The notes: a model not told the origin generated them from the sequence alone. 64,000 bases of DNA from Cristatella mucedo (GCA_009760855.2 WPIO01000154.1:1-64000); one strand, 5' to 3'; positions 1-26,690 are shown, counted from the first letter of the stretch. Translations and numbers: made by a program.

Positions 1-34
1 TATTAAGCCCGAAGGGGGTTAAATGGGTAGCAAA

Positions 35-116
35 CAGTGAAATGGAAAGTGCCTAGAAAGAGATTGAGTTCTCTGAGGGCACTATATCAAATGTATTATT
101 ATTATCATTATTATTA
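35..116 (+). mobile_element. LINE A 3' tail fragment
   Basis: The stretch contains the family A tail block 'gtgcctagaaagagattgag' followed by 'ttctctgagggcactatatc' and an ATT-rich end. Only the extreme 3' end is present, and the window edge cuts whatever lay upstream. Confidence 0.8.
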
Positions 117-640
117 AGCTTGCACGTTTATGCTGCTTGCGTGTACGATTAGACACTCGAGTCGGCGGATGCCGTTAAGCTACCCACGCACACGCCAATC
201 GTGACAAGCACGTGACGGAGCACTGGTCTTTGGTCTCTCCTCTTCTGAAGTCACCGACTGAAGGGCAGGGTACGGATGCGGCAGCACTGTCAGCGACATT
301 GTATGAGTGTCATGGCCGCCGCGCCGGCGAGGTGACGAGGTCACGTCTTTTTAAATGAGCCGAAACGTCGCCCGGAGACTTGATTAGACGACTGATGAAT
401 ACAACTGACTAGCAGCGTCTTCTGGCCGTCAAAGATGGAGAGACAATTAGGTGCATTAGCTGTATGCAGCTGAGACAATTAGCTGCATTAGCCGTCTTTG
501 AGGCTCTGACAACACACAGGCGACGACGACAAGGAAACACGGGGGAGGGAAAGTAGACCTAGCTGCTTGCTTGTTGCTGCAGATGCAATCCCCAGGGAAG
601 CCATTTTGATGTACTATTAGCTAGCTTGCACGGGGTGGAG
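117..640. other. no recognisable gene
   Basis: I see no long reading frame, repeat family or RNA gene here. The composition is mixed and ordinary. Confidence 0.5.
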
Positions 641-885
641 ATGTTGGGCGGACGGAGTACGCTAGCCAGGGGAGACGTTGGGCGGACAGAGTACGTTAGC
701 TGGGGGAGACGTTGGGCGGACAGAGCACGCTAGCCGGAGGAGGGGAGATGTTGGGCGGACAGAGTACGCTAGCCGGGGGAGGGGAGATGTTGGGTGAACG
801 GAGCAAACTAGCCGTGGGAGGGAAGATGTTGGGCGAACGGAGCACGCTAGCTGGGGGAGGGTTGTTGGGTAGACGGAGGCACGAG
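641..885 (+). repeat. 39-bp minisatellite, about six to seven units
   Basis: Units begin 'gttgggcggacagagtacgc' and continue 'tagccgggggaggggagat'; unit starts lie near 643, 676, 711, 749, 789, 828 and 863. Several units are close to 39 bp, so an open frame on the plus strand reads a 13-residue repeat of the form GGQSTLAGGGEML, and the minus strand is open too. Such open frames follow from a 3n period. I see no sign that it is translated. Confidence 0.85.
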
Positions 886-1745
886 GCGATGGCCAAGATG
901 GTTCGAGCTCGAACTCGATTCAACCCAAACCTAGCTGCGTTAGCTGTGGTAGCTGCGTTAGCTGCGTTAGCTGCTGAAGTAGTCAGTCAATCTGCACTTA
1001 TCTGCAGATTGACTACGTGCGACGGCCGTCCTGGCAGGCCATGATAGCAGGCAGCAAGACGTGGACGCTGGTTCCGTCTCCCGAATGCCAGCGACACTGT
1101 CCACCCATGAATGTGACCATGGAGGTCGGAGATATTTGTGAGTACGACCATGTGCCACGATGTGCACCCTTGCACTGTACTAATAGCAATCAACTTGCTC
1201 TGCCCTGCCCGACTGCGACTATGCCATTATTGGGGCGTGGCTCTTCCGCTGACCCGTTTTAACCCAGATCCACAGCCAGGTCCTTCTATTTGCTATGTCT
1301 CACTTGCTTCGCTTGCAGTGATTATCGATACAAACAAGTGGTACCACAGAACGTATATCCATCCTGGTCAGCTAAGCATCACAATTGGCTCTGAGTACGA
1401 CTAGGATATGGTGACATTTGCAGGGACATCCTTCACTATTTTGTCCAAAAGGTGTGTACTATTGTTCAGCATTATACGATACTTCTGTTCCTGTCATGTA
1501 TTGTGCAGTGTATGTGCATGCATAATACACATTATTCTATACAATCATAAAAATCCTTAAAAAAATCATCGTGCATGCCGCGGTACCGCTGTTTCTATCG
1601 ATATATGTCAATCGCTTATTCGAGCTAATGGAGTGCCGGGCGAGTGCGCCCGGGTTATCGGCTCAGCCAATCAGCTCTCAAGCGACCTTGTCCAATAGCG
1701 TAGGAGTTCAAGTTATCTGACATTGATATGCTATACATGCATTTA
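886..1745. other. unassigned sequence
   Basis: No gene is recognised. Short alanine-coding GCGTTAGCT copies continue from the minisatellite to about 975. Two CCAAT boxes occur at about 1668 and 1692, but no gene is seen next to them. Confidence 0.4.
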
Positions 1746-1865
1746 TAGTTGATTCTGGGGCTGTATATTACAGCCCCAAAATCATTCAACCGTACATTTA
1801 ACTATGCACATATACCCTGTATTATACAACTCTGTATTTTACAGAGATTCTGTACGTACAGGACA
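1746..1865. repeat. cluster of short inverted repeats
   Basis: Three hairpin-capable repeats lie in about 115 bp. The first has arms 'tgattctggggctgta' and 'tacagccccaaaatca' with one mismatch (about 1750-1783). The second is 'ctctgtattttacagag'. The third is 'ctgtacgtacag'. They may be a degraded foldback element or unrelated hairpins. Confidence 0.5.
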
Positions 1866-2547
1866 GTAGCGTGCACTCAAACGCTGCTGCTTTAGAGGGC
1901 TCGATCGGCGTTTGTCCAGGTCGCACGTCGCACAGTGCTGGTCCGTCGTTCATCGAGTTTTTTCATTCGGCGCGTCTGATGGCCTATAGCCATTTCCCTG
2001 CATGTACGAAGCTTACTGCTCTCTGTGGAGAGGATGGATGGGACGCAGCCTGAGCATTGAACCGAGTGAACTTGAAGCCACGTCTCAGCTAGCGTAACAC
2101 CGGGTGGGCGTTTAGATAAATACCCTCAGAGGAAGGATAAGTACTCATAATAAAGTAGCTAAAAATAAAATTGCAGCTGCAATGTCGCCATTACTAGCTC
2201 GGAAGCGAATAGTGTGAGTCTCGATGTCGTCAACCTTACAAATCAGCACTGGATGCTGTTAATATTTGTCAGGCTGCCGTTTACTCACGTAATGCAGCAC
2301 AATCGAGAGCGACATGGCAGGGTGCATAACTTTTCAATATTTTCCACCAAATCTGAATACGACTCCGGGAAAAGCAGCTGGTCTGCACCACAATCCCAAG
2401 CAAGTGCACCGGATCCCGACAAGTCCCCCCCCCCCCGCCCCCTAGGCAGGTGCAGCCGAGTCCGACCCCCAAGCAAGTGTTTCAAACCCCCCAGGCAAGT
2501 GAAGCCGAGTCCATCCCCAAGCAAGTGCTCCCAATCCCGATTCCAGG
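1866..2547. other. unassigned; proline-rich open frame on plus strand
   Basis: A plus-strand frame of 141 codons (2214-2639) is rich in Pro, Ser and Lys. Its last part is a short tandem repeat listed separately. No homology is recognised, and the reverse strand is also open through the C-rich part, so a low-complexity origin is likely. Confidence 0.3.
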
Positions 2548-2624
2548 CTAATGCAGATAATCCCGATGCTAATGCAGATAATCCCGACGCTAATGTAGAT
2601 AATCCCTATGCTAATGTCAACGTG
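2548..2624 (+). repeat. 21-bp tandem repeat, 3.5 units
   Basis: Units follow 'gctaatgcagataatcccga' plus one base. In the open frame they read ANADNPD, ANADNPD, ANVDNPY and ANV. The frame is kept because the period is seven codons. Confidence 0.8.
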
Positions 2625-2639
2625 CAGGCTATTTTTTGA

Positions 2640-3596
2640 GATCCTTTTGCCCTAACTATAAACGTAGCTCATGCCTGCTTGCTCCAAGTTGGAAAATTCA
2701 GTCACTATAAAATGAACACACTACGTTGAATAAATTAACTGGATTGCAGTACTGCCCCGGATCCACGATCTTTTGTTAAAAGGGGCTCTTAGTAATGGTA
2801 ATTAAAGGTGCTCTTTTTTCTTGGTTTTTAATTAAAGGTGGGCTGGTGGAGCTGGAATAGGAAGAACAATCTTGATCTGGGATGTCCTGAGGCAAGATCC
2901 CACTAAATAAGCCAATCCCACGATCCTGGACTTCCGACCACAACTCGGGAGTTCTGCTGAATTGTTAGACTTGCCTGCCAATGTTGAACTAGAGAGATGT
3001 AAACGAGAAGGCAAAAAGATGGCCAGTGCGAAAGAAGGTCAACTTTCGGTAACGTTCAACTTGCAGTCACGTTCACGCTTCTCGTTTATCCAATTACAGA
3101 AAATTGGCGTGTAGCATTCTTTAGGGTAGCCGATATATTTTTAAATGCGAGCTGAATAAGCTATTACAGTTTTTCTATACAATCGCTGTACATCGCTTAC
3201 CCGATTGTCTAGTCTACAGAAAAGCCGACGGTACAGATATGGTTTGACAGCTGAGCCTGCCCGATTCTCAGGTAACTAACTTTGCAACGATTTTGAGTTC
3301 GCTTAAGTCGCAATGACACGTGACAATGGTAAAGACGGTAATAAGAGTGCAAGTTGCAGGTTGCCTCTGATGTGCCAAGGTAGAGCTCGGTGAATGACGT
3401 AATCGGAGACCTGCACTTGTCGACCTTGCTAGTCCAGGTACACTTGACCAACATCGCTTAGGTCAGAAAAACAATACCCCAAGAGAACTAAATCTCATTC
3501 TCGGCACTTTCAGTTCAACGTGCTAAAAAATAAAGCATGTCGATTAGTGATGGCTTGTTTTTAATTCAGCAATACTGAGTATGCTCAGGAAAGTGC
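2640..3596. other. no recognisable gene
   Basis: No conserved reading frame or repeat family is recognised. The minus-strand frame at 3209-3454 has no known relative that I can name. Confidence 0.4.
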
Positions 3597-3628
3597 ATGC
3601 TCCTCGGAGTAACTACTCCGAGGAGCAT
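3597..3628. repeat. 32-bp near-perfect palindrome
   Basis: Arms 'atgctcctcggagta' and 'tactccgaggagcat' are exact inverse complements around a 2-base spacer. Confidence 0.9.
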
Positions 3629-3948
3629 TCGACAGGCTGTAGCGATATCAGGCTTGAGTAATTCCGCGCTTCGTCGGTGCAGGTACTTAAAGCACAACCG
3701 CAAGAGGATTCGACTTTCCTTAGAGGTACGGTCGTAGCGGGTGGCGAGCTTGATAAGAAATAAGTCCGGATTGGTTGGCTGAAGCAAGCGAATGAAGGGG
3801 AGCAGCAATGAATAATGGAGCCTTAAAGTCGTTGCCCTCGAACTTGATGTGAAGTCAAAGGGTTGTGATATAAAGTGTAGCTTCTACCTTTACTGCAAGC
3901 AAGTCTTGTAGCACAGTTTGAACCTACATGCGAGACTGTTATTGGCGC

Positions 3949-4125
3949 TCTGGTTTGGCTCAGTGTTAAAGTGCTCGCCCTTAATGACCGAGGTCAGAGA
4001 GGCGCTCACCTGAACGACCGAGGTCGTGGGCTCGTGCTCAGCGGCGTAGGCTAAGTGCCTGGATAGAATTCTAGTTCTCTTAGGGTGCTATATAGATGAA
4101 ATTATATATTATTTTCTGTTGCTTA
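3949..4125 (+). mobile_element. SINE-1 (tRNA-derived) copy, diverged
   Basis: It starts with the A-box-like 'tggtttggctcagtgttaaa' followed by 'gtgctcgccc'. A B-box-like 'gaggtcgtgggctcg' follows twice, because the head is partly duplicated. It ends in the LINE-A-like tail 'ttctcttagggtgctatata'. This is a retrotransposed copy, not a tRNA gene. Confidence 0.75.
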
Positions 4126-4139
4126 GGCAGAAAGACCCG

Positions 4140-4795
4140 TGAGTAATGAATCTAGTACTAAAGTCTAGATGTGATGTGCCAAGTGCACAACCAGCTTCAC
4201 AATGTCATCCTTTGGCACCTCGGAATTGTCTAAATGCTATGCAATTGAAAGTATGCCGACTTAACAGTGGAGTTAATGTGGCTGGTCATCTAGTAAATGT
4301 TCATTTTTAAACGGATTCTGTACAGAAACTTCAGGAGATATGCTGGCCCAGCTCACTTGGAGGGTTAAGCTTTTCAGTTTCTTAGTGACACTCGGTTCGC
4401 CCATGACTATTAAGTTGGTTTAATCATCGAAAAGTTTAAGTTCTTTTTTTGAATGTCGGCAGCACATTCTGCAATAGCGTTGAGAGAGAATAGCGAAACC
4501 ACAAATATTGTGCGATCTGCGTAAAATGAAAGCATAAACTGTACTAGATATTGCATCAGCTAGGAGAGTATAAATCGTTGAAAGAAGTGGATCAAGCATA
4601 GATCCTGGGTTCTTTCATAGTTTAAAGCCTCTCTGGATAACCGTTGACATCTCTCTGAAATATACTTAGCTGATTGGTCTAAACCATTGTAGCTCACTGC
4701 CTAGTTTAGGCAGGCTATTGGGGGCTTGGTCAATGGTATGAAAAGCTGCCGTGAGACCAAGCAGGTAAAGTAACTCTTCCTATTTTGCTTGTAAT
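4140..4795 (-). pseudogene. LINE A reverse transcriptase fragment, decayed
   Basis: Read on the minus strand, about 4790-4740 encodes LLGLTAAFHTIDQ. This is the RT motif LLDLSAAFDTIDH of LINE A with substitutions. Downstream, about 4440-4290 matches the post-YADD part of the intact copy at 36.2-36.5 kb, including the FLKL and LKIGSASIS stretches in degraded form. Stops and indels are frequent. Confidence 0.7.
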
Positions 4796-4796
4796 G

Positions 4797-5548
4797 TAAT
4801 GTAATGTATCTCCGTCAGTAACTCCACAAAGTCATAAAGACTATGTGGGTGTTACGCAGGAGAGTTTTGTATAGCGCAGTCACAGCCTAAGCGGCTCTCG
4901 GTACGCATTCGGTAGCCAACAGACTTCGTCTCACGCAACAAAGAGAAAGTGGGAAGCATAGCAGAGTCAGGAGAGCAGTTGAGGTAGTGAGTAGCATAGA
5001 AGTAGCAGTTCAGGACCGCTGAAAAAGATGTGCCATAGTCGACAGTTGGAGAGTAGTTGTAGTTGCGTAAGAATTGTGGAAGCGAGTTCCACAGTCTAGG
5101 ACCTGCAGAGCTACAGCTTCTGTCGCTGTCTTTAAGTGGAGGAATGGGACAGTCAATTGATTGTCCACACAGGACCTGAGGGCGCGAACAGGCTGAAACT
5201 GATGCAGCATTTCAGCTAGGTACGAAGGAGCCAAGCCATGGCGGGCCTTGTGGGTCAGCGTAAGAACTTTGCTTTGTATACTTTGCTCAACCGGCAACCA
5301 TCCTAGCTCTTTCAGCAAAGGAGACACGTGCTCAAACCACTGGGACTTGAAGACCAGCCTTGCAGCCATATTCATAGTCCGCTGTAGTGGCATAATAGCT
5401 TTCTTTGGCAGCACAGCCAAAAGGAATTATAATAATCAAGCCGAGACAGAACTAAAGAGCTAGTTAAATTTTTTACAAGCCACTGTGGGAGACAGCTTCT
5501 AATCTTGGATAGGGATCGGATGTGATGGCTAGCTGTAGAGGCAGTCTT
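4797..5548 (-). mobile_element. LINE B 3' part, interrupted by a SINE
   Basis: The minus strand carries the family B 3' end, with the tail of repeated TACAT at about 4797-4812. Minus-strand frames at 5010-5420 and 5372-5590 give MPLQRTMNMAARLVF, LKELGWLPVEQ and YLAEMLHQFQPV, nearly identical to the long copy at 11.5-12.2 kb. The frame is broken between them. A SINE-2 at 5549-5722 splits this copy, and LINE B sequence resumes at 5723. Confidence 0.85.
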
Positions 5549-5722
5549 GGTGAGCCATGATGGCACACTAGGTAAGGCGGTTGCTTTCACGACCTCGGTC
5601 CCGAGGTCGTGGGTTCGATTCCTGTGGTGGGCGATTTATCGCCACTGCAAGCAGTGGTGATAGCCGTAAAGGCTCTTCTGTCGCTAAAAAAAAGAGGCTG
5701 TTTAATCAGCTAGTTCTGAATG
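5549..5722 (+). mobile_element. SINE-2 (tRNA-derived) nested in LINE B
   Basis: It contains an A-box-like 'cactaggtaaggcggttgc' and a B box in 'gtcgtgggttcgattcctg'. The conserved body follows ('cgccactgcaagcagtggtg', 'atagccgtaaaggctcttct') and it ends 'ctgtttaatcagctagt'. It interrupts the LINE B sequence between 'ggcagtctt' and 'ctgaatgaagc', so it is younger than that LINE copy. No clean target duplication is seen. Confidence 0.85.
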
Positions 5723-5900
5723 AAGCTTTTGAAATTGAGGCAGCTGTCGAACACGACACATAGATTACGAGCACGTGGTGAAGGTAGCACAATAGCATCA
5801 CCTATTAGAACAGCAAAGCCTTAGCCTCCAGCTACATGCTTAGGGTGTCCTATGAGCAGCAGTTCGGTTATATCGTGCTTGATTTGTCGGCAGGGTCTGA
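5723..5900 (-). mobile_element. LINE B continuation beyond the nested SINE
   Basis: The minus strand matches positions about 11510-11680 of the long LINE B copy. It includes the segment for ARNLGVVFDSCLNFKSF in altered form and the LLIGH region near 5860. Confidence 0.75.
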
Positions 5901-6059
5901 TTCTAACGATCCCTGAAGTCCTATTCGAGCATCTTGTATCTGGCCTGGCATTTCGATGCTATGGTCAGCCCTTATCTCCGAGGGAGACTACCGGGCATTG
6001 ACGTAAACGAGCAGCAATTATCAGAAGAGCTTCCAATGTTAGTAAGTAACCCAGGCCTC

Positions 6060-6480
6060 TGCGTTTGGTCCGCTTTTTTCCAATGTTTATATTCTCTTTC
6101 TTGTTGATCTGATCGTCAAGCACAATCTAGGCCTTCACTTATATGCAGATGATAGCTGTACCTGTGCAGCAACCCCCCTCCCAACCTTTCAGTAAGTCAC
6201 TCTCGAATCCCTTGCTGCATGTATTGCTGACATTCCCGCTTGGGTGGCAAAACAACCTCAAATTGAATGACGATGAAACCAACTTACTAGTTACAGGCAG
6301 AACTAGCGGTACTCAGAAATTAAAAACATAACCCTCAACATCGGCTCTGCCTGCCTATTTCATGTAGCATCTGCACGTAACCTCAGTGTCCTGTTCCAAA
6401 GCGACCTTTCACTTGACGATCGTATCAACTCCACTGTCAAGTCTGCCTACTATCGGCCATATAACGTTGCATAACTTGGT
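6060..6480 (+). pseudogene. LINE A reverse transcriptase fragment, decayed
   Basis: The plus strand encodes IVKHNLGLHLYADDS at about 6112-6156, which is the LINE A YADD region. It is followed by LKLNDDETNLLVTGRTS (about 6258-6309) and a degraded ARNLSVLFQSDLSLDD (about 6373-6421). Frameshifts separate the blocks. Confidence 0.8.
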
Positions 6481-6484
6481 GACT

Positions 6485-7852
6485 GCTTAGAGGGAAACTA
6501 TATCCAAGTTGGTCCATGCATTTGATTAATTAAATTAAATTAATTAAGTTAATTATTTGCTCATCGGCCTGCCAATGGTTGTAATTTTGTCCCGTAACAC
6601 ATCATTAGCTCACCCACCTCTTAAACTGGCTGAGGCACCATGGTCCGAATGTCATTGAACCTATCCTTTGATCCTACAACCTTTCATAACCAACTTCCCC
6701 ATATAGCTCAAACTTCCGACATTATCTTTGATGTCTTCTATGGTCTCTGTTTATTGCCCATAGAGTATCTACTGAAACTTATGGAGCTTTCAGTACGTTT
6801 ACTACTTGTTTAGGCAGTTTTTGCCACATTATGGCCTCAGCTAACTACACAGGATCTTGCATAAGTTTAACTATTTGAGCAATGGTTATTTAATTCCAGC
6901 ATGAATCAATGAAACTGATTCTAACCAGAGTAGCTGCATGACCCACATGTCGTGGCAACTTTCCATTTATATGGCGTCAAAACATGGGTACTAGAATTTG
7001 CAGCTAGTCGAACGTTTTTGCTTGGCTCCCCAAAATGACTGAAGGATTAAACTTCCAGAAACTTACACACCTAATTCCTAGCCGTTTCAGGATCACGAGC
7101 AATGCTATTGCCAAGTGTAAGCGAGCATACAGCTCAATGCATCCATTAGCAATGCATCCTCGGTAGCTCTCTCCAAAAACATAAATTAGTTACAAATGAC
7201 TGGTCAATGCCAGCACATAGATATGAACGGCTATGCTTCAGCACGTGCTCTGCTCCACCCTAAACAGCATGCAGCAGCAGCACGAACACGGAGGTCGGTA
7301 GACGGCTCAGCAGCTTCTAAAGCCTCGATGCCGTGGCCACAACCATTCGTGGTATTTGCGATGCAAGTGCCCCCACAAGAGGAAGATAGAGGGGAAAGTC
7401 TGCACAATTAAGTGGCTCTGCTGCTGCTGCTGCTGCTGCTGCTTCTCTTTGGTCGGCATCCTCTCCATACCAGTATGTGGCAGCTAGCTGCCGACAACTC
7501 CAACGCCAGCAGTCGGTGGCTGAGGCCGTAGGCTGGTCTCTGCTGTAGCAGGCAGCATGCATGCACTTTGCCATGCACCCAGGGCGGGCGGGCGGGCGGC
7601 CGAGCTTTCCAGCCTGCATCCGAAGGGCAGAGATTTCAACATCTGTCCAGGCATCAAGGATGAAAGGTGCCAAGGCAGCTCACATGCAAGGACGGGTGTG
7701 CTGCAGCTCTTGTCGCTCGACGTCTAACACAGTGAGCTGCCAGTGTCATCTCTCTGGCCGACCGTCGTAATCCATCATCGACGTCCAAACGACTAGCACC
7801 TTTAACTTGTTCTCGTCGGGTCTGGCTGCTGCTGCCTGCCTGCAGCCAGCCG
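6485..7852. other. downstream flank of UBFD1, probable 3' UTR near its right end
   Basis: No second gene is recognised. A (CTG)n run lies at about 7416-7442. The part next to the UBFD1 stop codon should be its 3' untranslated region, but I did not find a convincing minus-strand AATAAA signal to set its end. Confidence 0.4.
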
Positions 7853-23135
<15,283 letters not shown>

Positions 23136-23974
23136 TGCTGAGCGCGGTAACTATGCACCTCGCTGGTGTGAGAGCTCACTATCTGGCCCTACATCCGTCA
23201 AAGCCTATCGGGAGTATTGAGCCACTAAAATTGAGTGAAAGTGTGCTTCAGAGTGATGATAAAATATATTAATATGTTATAGGTATTAAAGTTGGTCCTA
23301 TTTCATAATAAGCTAGATCTGCTTTAAAAAGATACGCGATCGTTACCAAAATGGTAGCGCCCATGAAAGGTCAAAAGGTTAAGTAGTCGCCCCACGCTTG
23401 GGAGGGGTTGCGAATTTTAGTGGTCTGTCGCGCGGGTCTCGCCCGGACTGGCAAGTGCGACCCAAGGTCTAGGGTGTGACGAAGGGGAGGGACGCAGTGT
23501 ATGGAAATGGAAATGGAAATGGATATGGAAATGGAAATAGTATGGAAACTTGGGCCGCGGCTCCTTCAAGACCCGGGGCCCTACGAACCGAGTTTTGTAG
23601 TGCAAAGCACGTCCATTTTTAGGTGGTCTACGTTGAATTAGTGTGGTCCTGTTTCAGTAATAATAAATATCGATGAGTGTTAAGTACTTTAAAGGTATTG
23701 TAATCCTAAATTGTTTATCTACGCACACGGTGAATTCAGATTTCATTGGCGGGGCTGCTCATTTGGGTCGACTGGGTCATCAACATTTCGGCACGGACAA
23801 TTCAGCCACGGAATTCTCCACCAAGGTACTAATAATTCCACCATTTTCAGTTTCCGGAAATTCCTGTCTGCCATTGCTAAGCTAACGATGATGATGCAAC
23901 ACAAGAAGCTGGCATTTTAAGGTCACATGATGAAGTGTGAGCATGCTGAAACGCAAATAATACTAATATAATAT
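23136..23974. other. UBFD1 upstream region, probable promoter
   Basis: This GC-richer stretch lies directly before UBFD1 exon 1. It has no TATA box that I can assign. A hexanucleotide repeat is at 23501-23549. No divergent gene is recognised on the plus strand. Confidence 0.45.
23501..23549. repeat. (ATGGAA)n hexanucleotide repeat
   Basis: About eight units occur, with one 'atggat' variant. Confidence 0.9.
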
Positions 23975-24122
23975 AAATATGAATATAATTTATTTGTAAA
24001 GCGCCCAAGAGAACTTATCTCTATTTAGGCTCTTCACATATGCCTCGAGGCTCGAGCCCCAAGACCTCAGCCAGATCCTGGTCGGGACGAGTACCTAAAC
24101 CATTGGACCAAACCAGCTCGGC
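23975..24122 (-). mobile_element. SINE-1 copy
   Basis: In reverse it shows the LINE-A-like tail ('gcgcccaagagaacttatct'), the B-box block ('gaggctcgagccccaagacc') and the A-box block ('aaaccattggaccaaaccag'). Confidence 0.85.
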
Positions 24123-25090
24123 AATAGTAATAACAATACATTTGCAAAGAAAATAAATAATGGAACTTGCTCTCGTTCAAATTATTAAAAATATGCTTTA
24201 AAAGAAGCACGACCATATGATTATTGGTAGCATCGATAATATCAGCACGCTTGATAAGGTTAGCGGAAATCGGCGTGTACGTGTTGCGATTGTGAGGCGG
24301 TGTGCTTAGTAGCTGCCACCGGGTATTAAATGTGTACAGTTTAATATCCAATAAATAAATGCCAATGAGTCAAAGAGACATACAAATGAGAGCTTGATAC
24401 TACTAGATTATATAGATAACAGCAACCAACAACAACTGCCACTTCATAGGCTAAGCGTCAGATTGGTTAACCGAGTCACCTGATTGCAAGATTTGCAGTG
24501 CGTAGCTAATCAGCCGTGGCTGAGATGGCCGAGAGGGGTACTCGGCGCATCAACCGTTGCTGAGAGACATAGTCAGCTCGCCCTGTGTCCGCTCGCTATC
24601 CGACGGCGCCGGGAATGCCGTTCCGGAATTTGCACGTCGCACCAGAAAACCTCTCGATTGAGCGTCTTAAAAATTGCATATAATTTGCCCGTTTCTCGAT
24701 ACACTTGGCACTACTTTCAGTTTGCCTTATTTTTGCAAGAGGGCTGTCGACGGCTGTCTGGGAGAGATTGAGGTGCAGTTCGTCGCTCCTGATTTTTGTA
24801 TGGGAAAGTTAAGTTCGCTATTCTACTTGCACGGCTCTGTATATTCATCTAAATCAGTTCATAGCTTGCTAATAAGCTATCGCTGTTGCATTGAAGGACG
24901 CAAAATGTCAGTTTGACTATAGCCGAAACCTCTGGATTAAAAGTTCCTGGACAGAAAATGTACGACATTCCCCCATCTAACCAACTACTAACTTGACCAT
25001 CGCCCGCCCGCTGAGTTCGGGCATTTCAATAATTCTAGGACAATTGCATCTGGATATATTCGCCAAAGGTTAGCCTGACATCCTCACACA
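24123..25090. other. intergenic, no recognisable gene
   Basis: The plus-strand frame at 24484-24771 is not recognised. A tRNA-like 'gagatggccgagagg' near 24530 has no B box or cloverleaf around it. Confidence 0.45.
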
Positions 25091-25096
25091 ACTCAT

Positions 25097-25510
25097 GTAA
25101 TTAATTTAATGCATCTTTGTCTATAACTCCACAAAACCATTAAGACTATGTGAGTGCTACCCAGAAGAGTTTTGTATAGCGCTCTCACAGCCTAAGCGGC
25201 TTTCTGTACGCATTCGGTATCCAACAGACTTCATCTCACGCAGCAAAGGGAAAGTGGGAAGCATAACAGAGTCAGGAGAGCAGTTAGGATAGTGAGTAGC
25301 ATGGAAGTAGCAGCTCAGGACCGCTGAAACGGGTGAGCCATAGCTGACAGCAGTAGAGTAGTTGTCGTTGCGTAGGAATCGTGGAAGCGAGTTCCACAGT
25401 CTAGGACCTGCAGAGCTAAAGCTTCTGTCGCCAACGGTCTTTAAGCGGAGGAATATAACAGCTAATTTATGGTCCATACGGGATCTGAGGGCGCGAAGAG
25501 GCTGAAACTA
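25097..25510 (-). mobile_element. LINE B 3' end
   Basis: The minus strand encodes KTVGDRSFSSAGPRLWNSL at about 25440-25386, and the family tail is at 25097-25160. The frame is open but heavily 5'-truncated. Confidence 0.88.
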
Positions 25511-25639
25511 GTGATCGTAATAATAATAATACACTTAATAAAGTATTTTCAGAGAACTCAGCTTCGTGCCCAGCGAGCGGCATGGCCTGAGCACGGCGGT
25601 GCTGGGTGGGGAATAGCAGAGCACCCCCTAGATCCGGTT

Positions 25640-26690
25640 ACAAACTAAATGATCATAAAACAGAGCTTCTACTAATTGGACACCACATGCATGTGGCTAG
25701 ACTAGGAAACTGTTTTTCTAATAGGTGATGCTGGTGTGTGACCGTCACCATATGCTCAGAATGTAGGTGCTCTCTTTAATAACCGCTTAAACTTCAAACG
25801 ATTCTTCCAGATAATTGCCTCGACCTATAGCACGACCGATACCAGTCTAAGATAAAGCGTCGTCTCCTACCGTGACGTGCAAAAAATCCAGCTAGCTTCT
25901 TGGTTCTGCCTAGGCTGGACTACTATTATGCCGTTTTGGCAGAACTACTAAAAAATGCCGCTCAGCCACTGCAGCCTGTGGTGAATATGGCTACAAGGCT
26001 ATTCAACAAATCCCAAAGGCTCAGCCATGTGTCTCCTTTACTGAAGGAGCTACGATTGTTGCCGCTTAAATAACGCATACAATTCTTACACCGACCCTAA
26101 AGGCCGGCCATAGCCTGGCTCTTTCTTACCTATCCAAACTGCTGCACCAGTTTCAGTCACCTCGTGCCCTTAGGTCCTCCATGGATGATGTATTAGCTGT
26201 TCATGTCTAAGCTTATTGACCGTTGGCAACAGAAGCTTTCGCTCAGCAGGCCCGAGGCTGTGTAGGTCGGTTGCTTTTCATGACCTCGGTCCCGAGGTCG
26301 TGGGTTCGAATCCTGCGGTGGGCGATCTTTTATTGCTGCTGCAAGCGATGGCGATAGCCGTAAAAGCTCTTCGGTCGTTACACAAAAGAGCCTGTTGAAT
26401 CAGCTAAAATTTTTGGCCACAATTCTTACACAGCGACACACACTCTCTTCCAGCCGCCTGCGGCACATTCTTTACAGCCGCCACGAGCTGCTGCTTCGAT
26501 GCTGCTCACTTCCTTGACTGCCTTCATGAATCGGCTACACTAGTCGCTTTTTTTTGTCTGGGACTGAGTCTGTTGAATACTTCTTTCGCACCGGCAGCTA
26601 CTTCGGCACTGAGTGTGTTATAGAAAACTCTCCAGCGTAACGCTCACCAAGTTTTTGTGGCTTTGTGGAGTTACAGACGGAGACATATAG
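25640..26690 (+). mobile_element. LINE B copy, decayed, split by a SINE
   Basis: It starts at 'aaacagagcttctactaatt' (equivalent to TELLLIGH) and continues through the RRLQ-, LKEL- and LHQFQ-coding regions with many stops. It is interrupted at about 26255-26415 by SINE-2 and resumes at 'ccacaattcttacac', reaching the tail near 26690. Confidence 0.82.
26255..26415 (+). mobile_element. SINE-2 copy nested in LINE B, 5' end altered
   Basis: The B box ('gtcgtgggttcgaatcctg'), body ('gcgatagccgtaaaagctct') and end ('ctgttgaatcagctaaa') are all present. The A box is weaker than in the 42.6-kb copy. Confidence 0.85.

Noticed and set aside
24515-24600. tRNA-Ser/Leu-like gene
   Set aside because: There is an A-box-like string only, with no B box and no acceptor stem.
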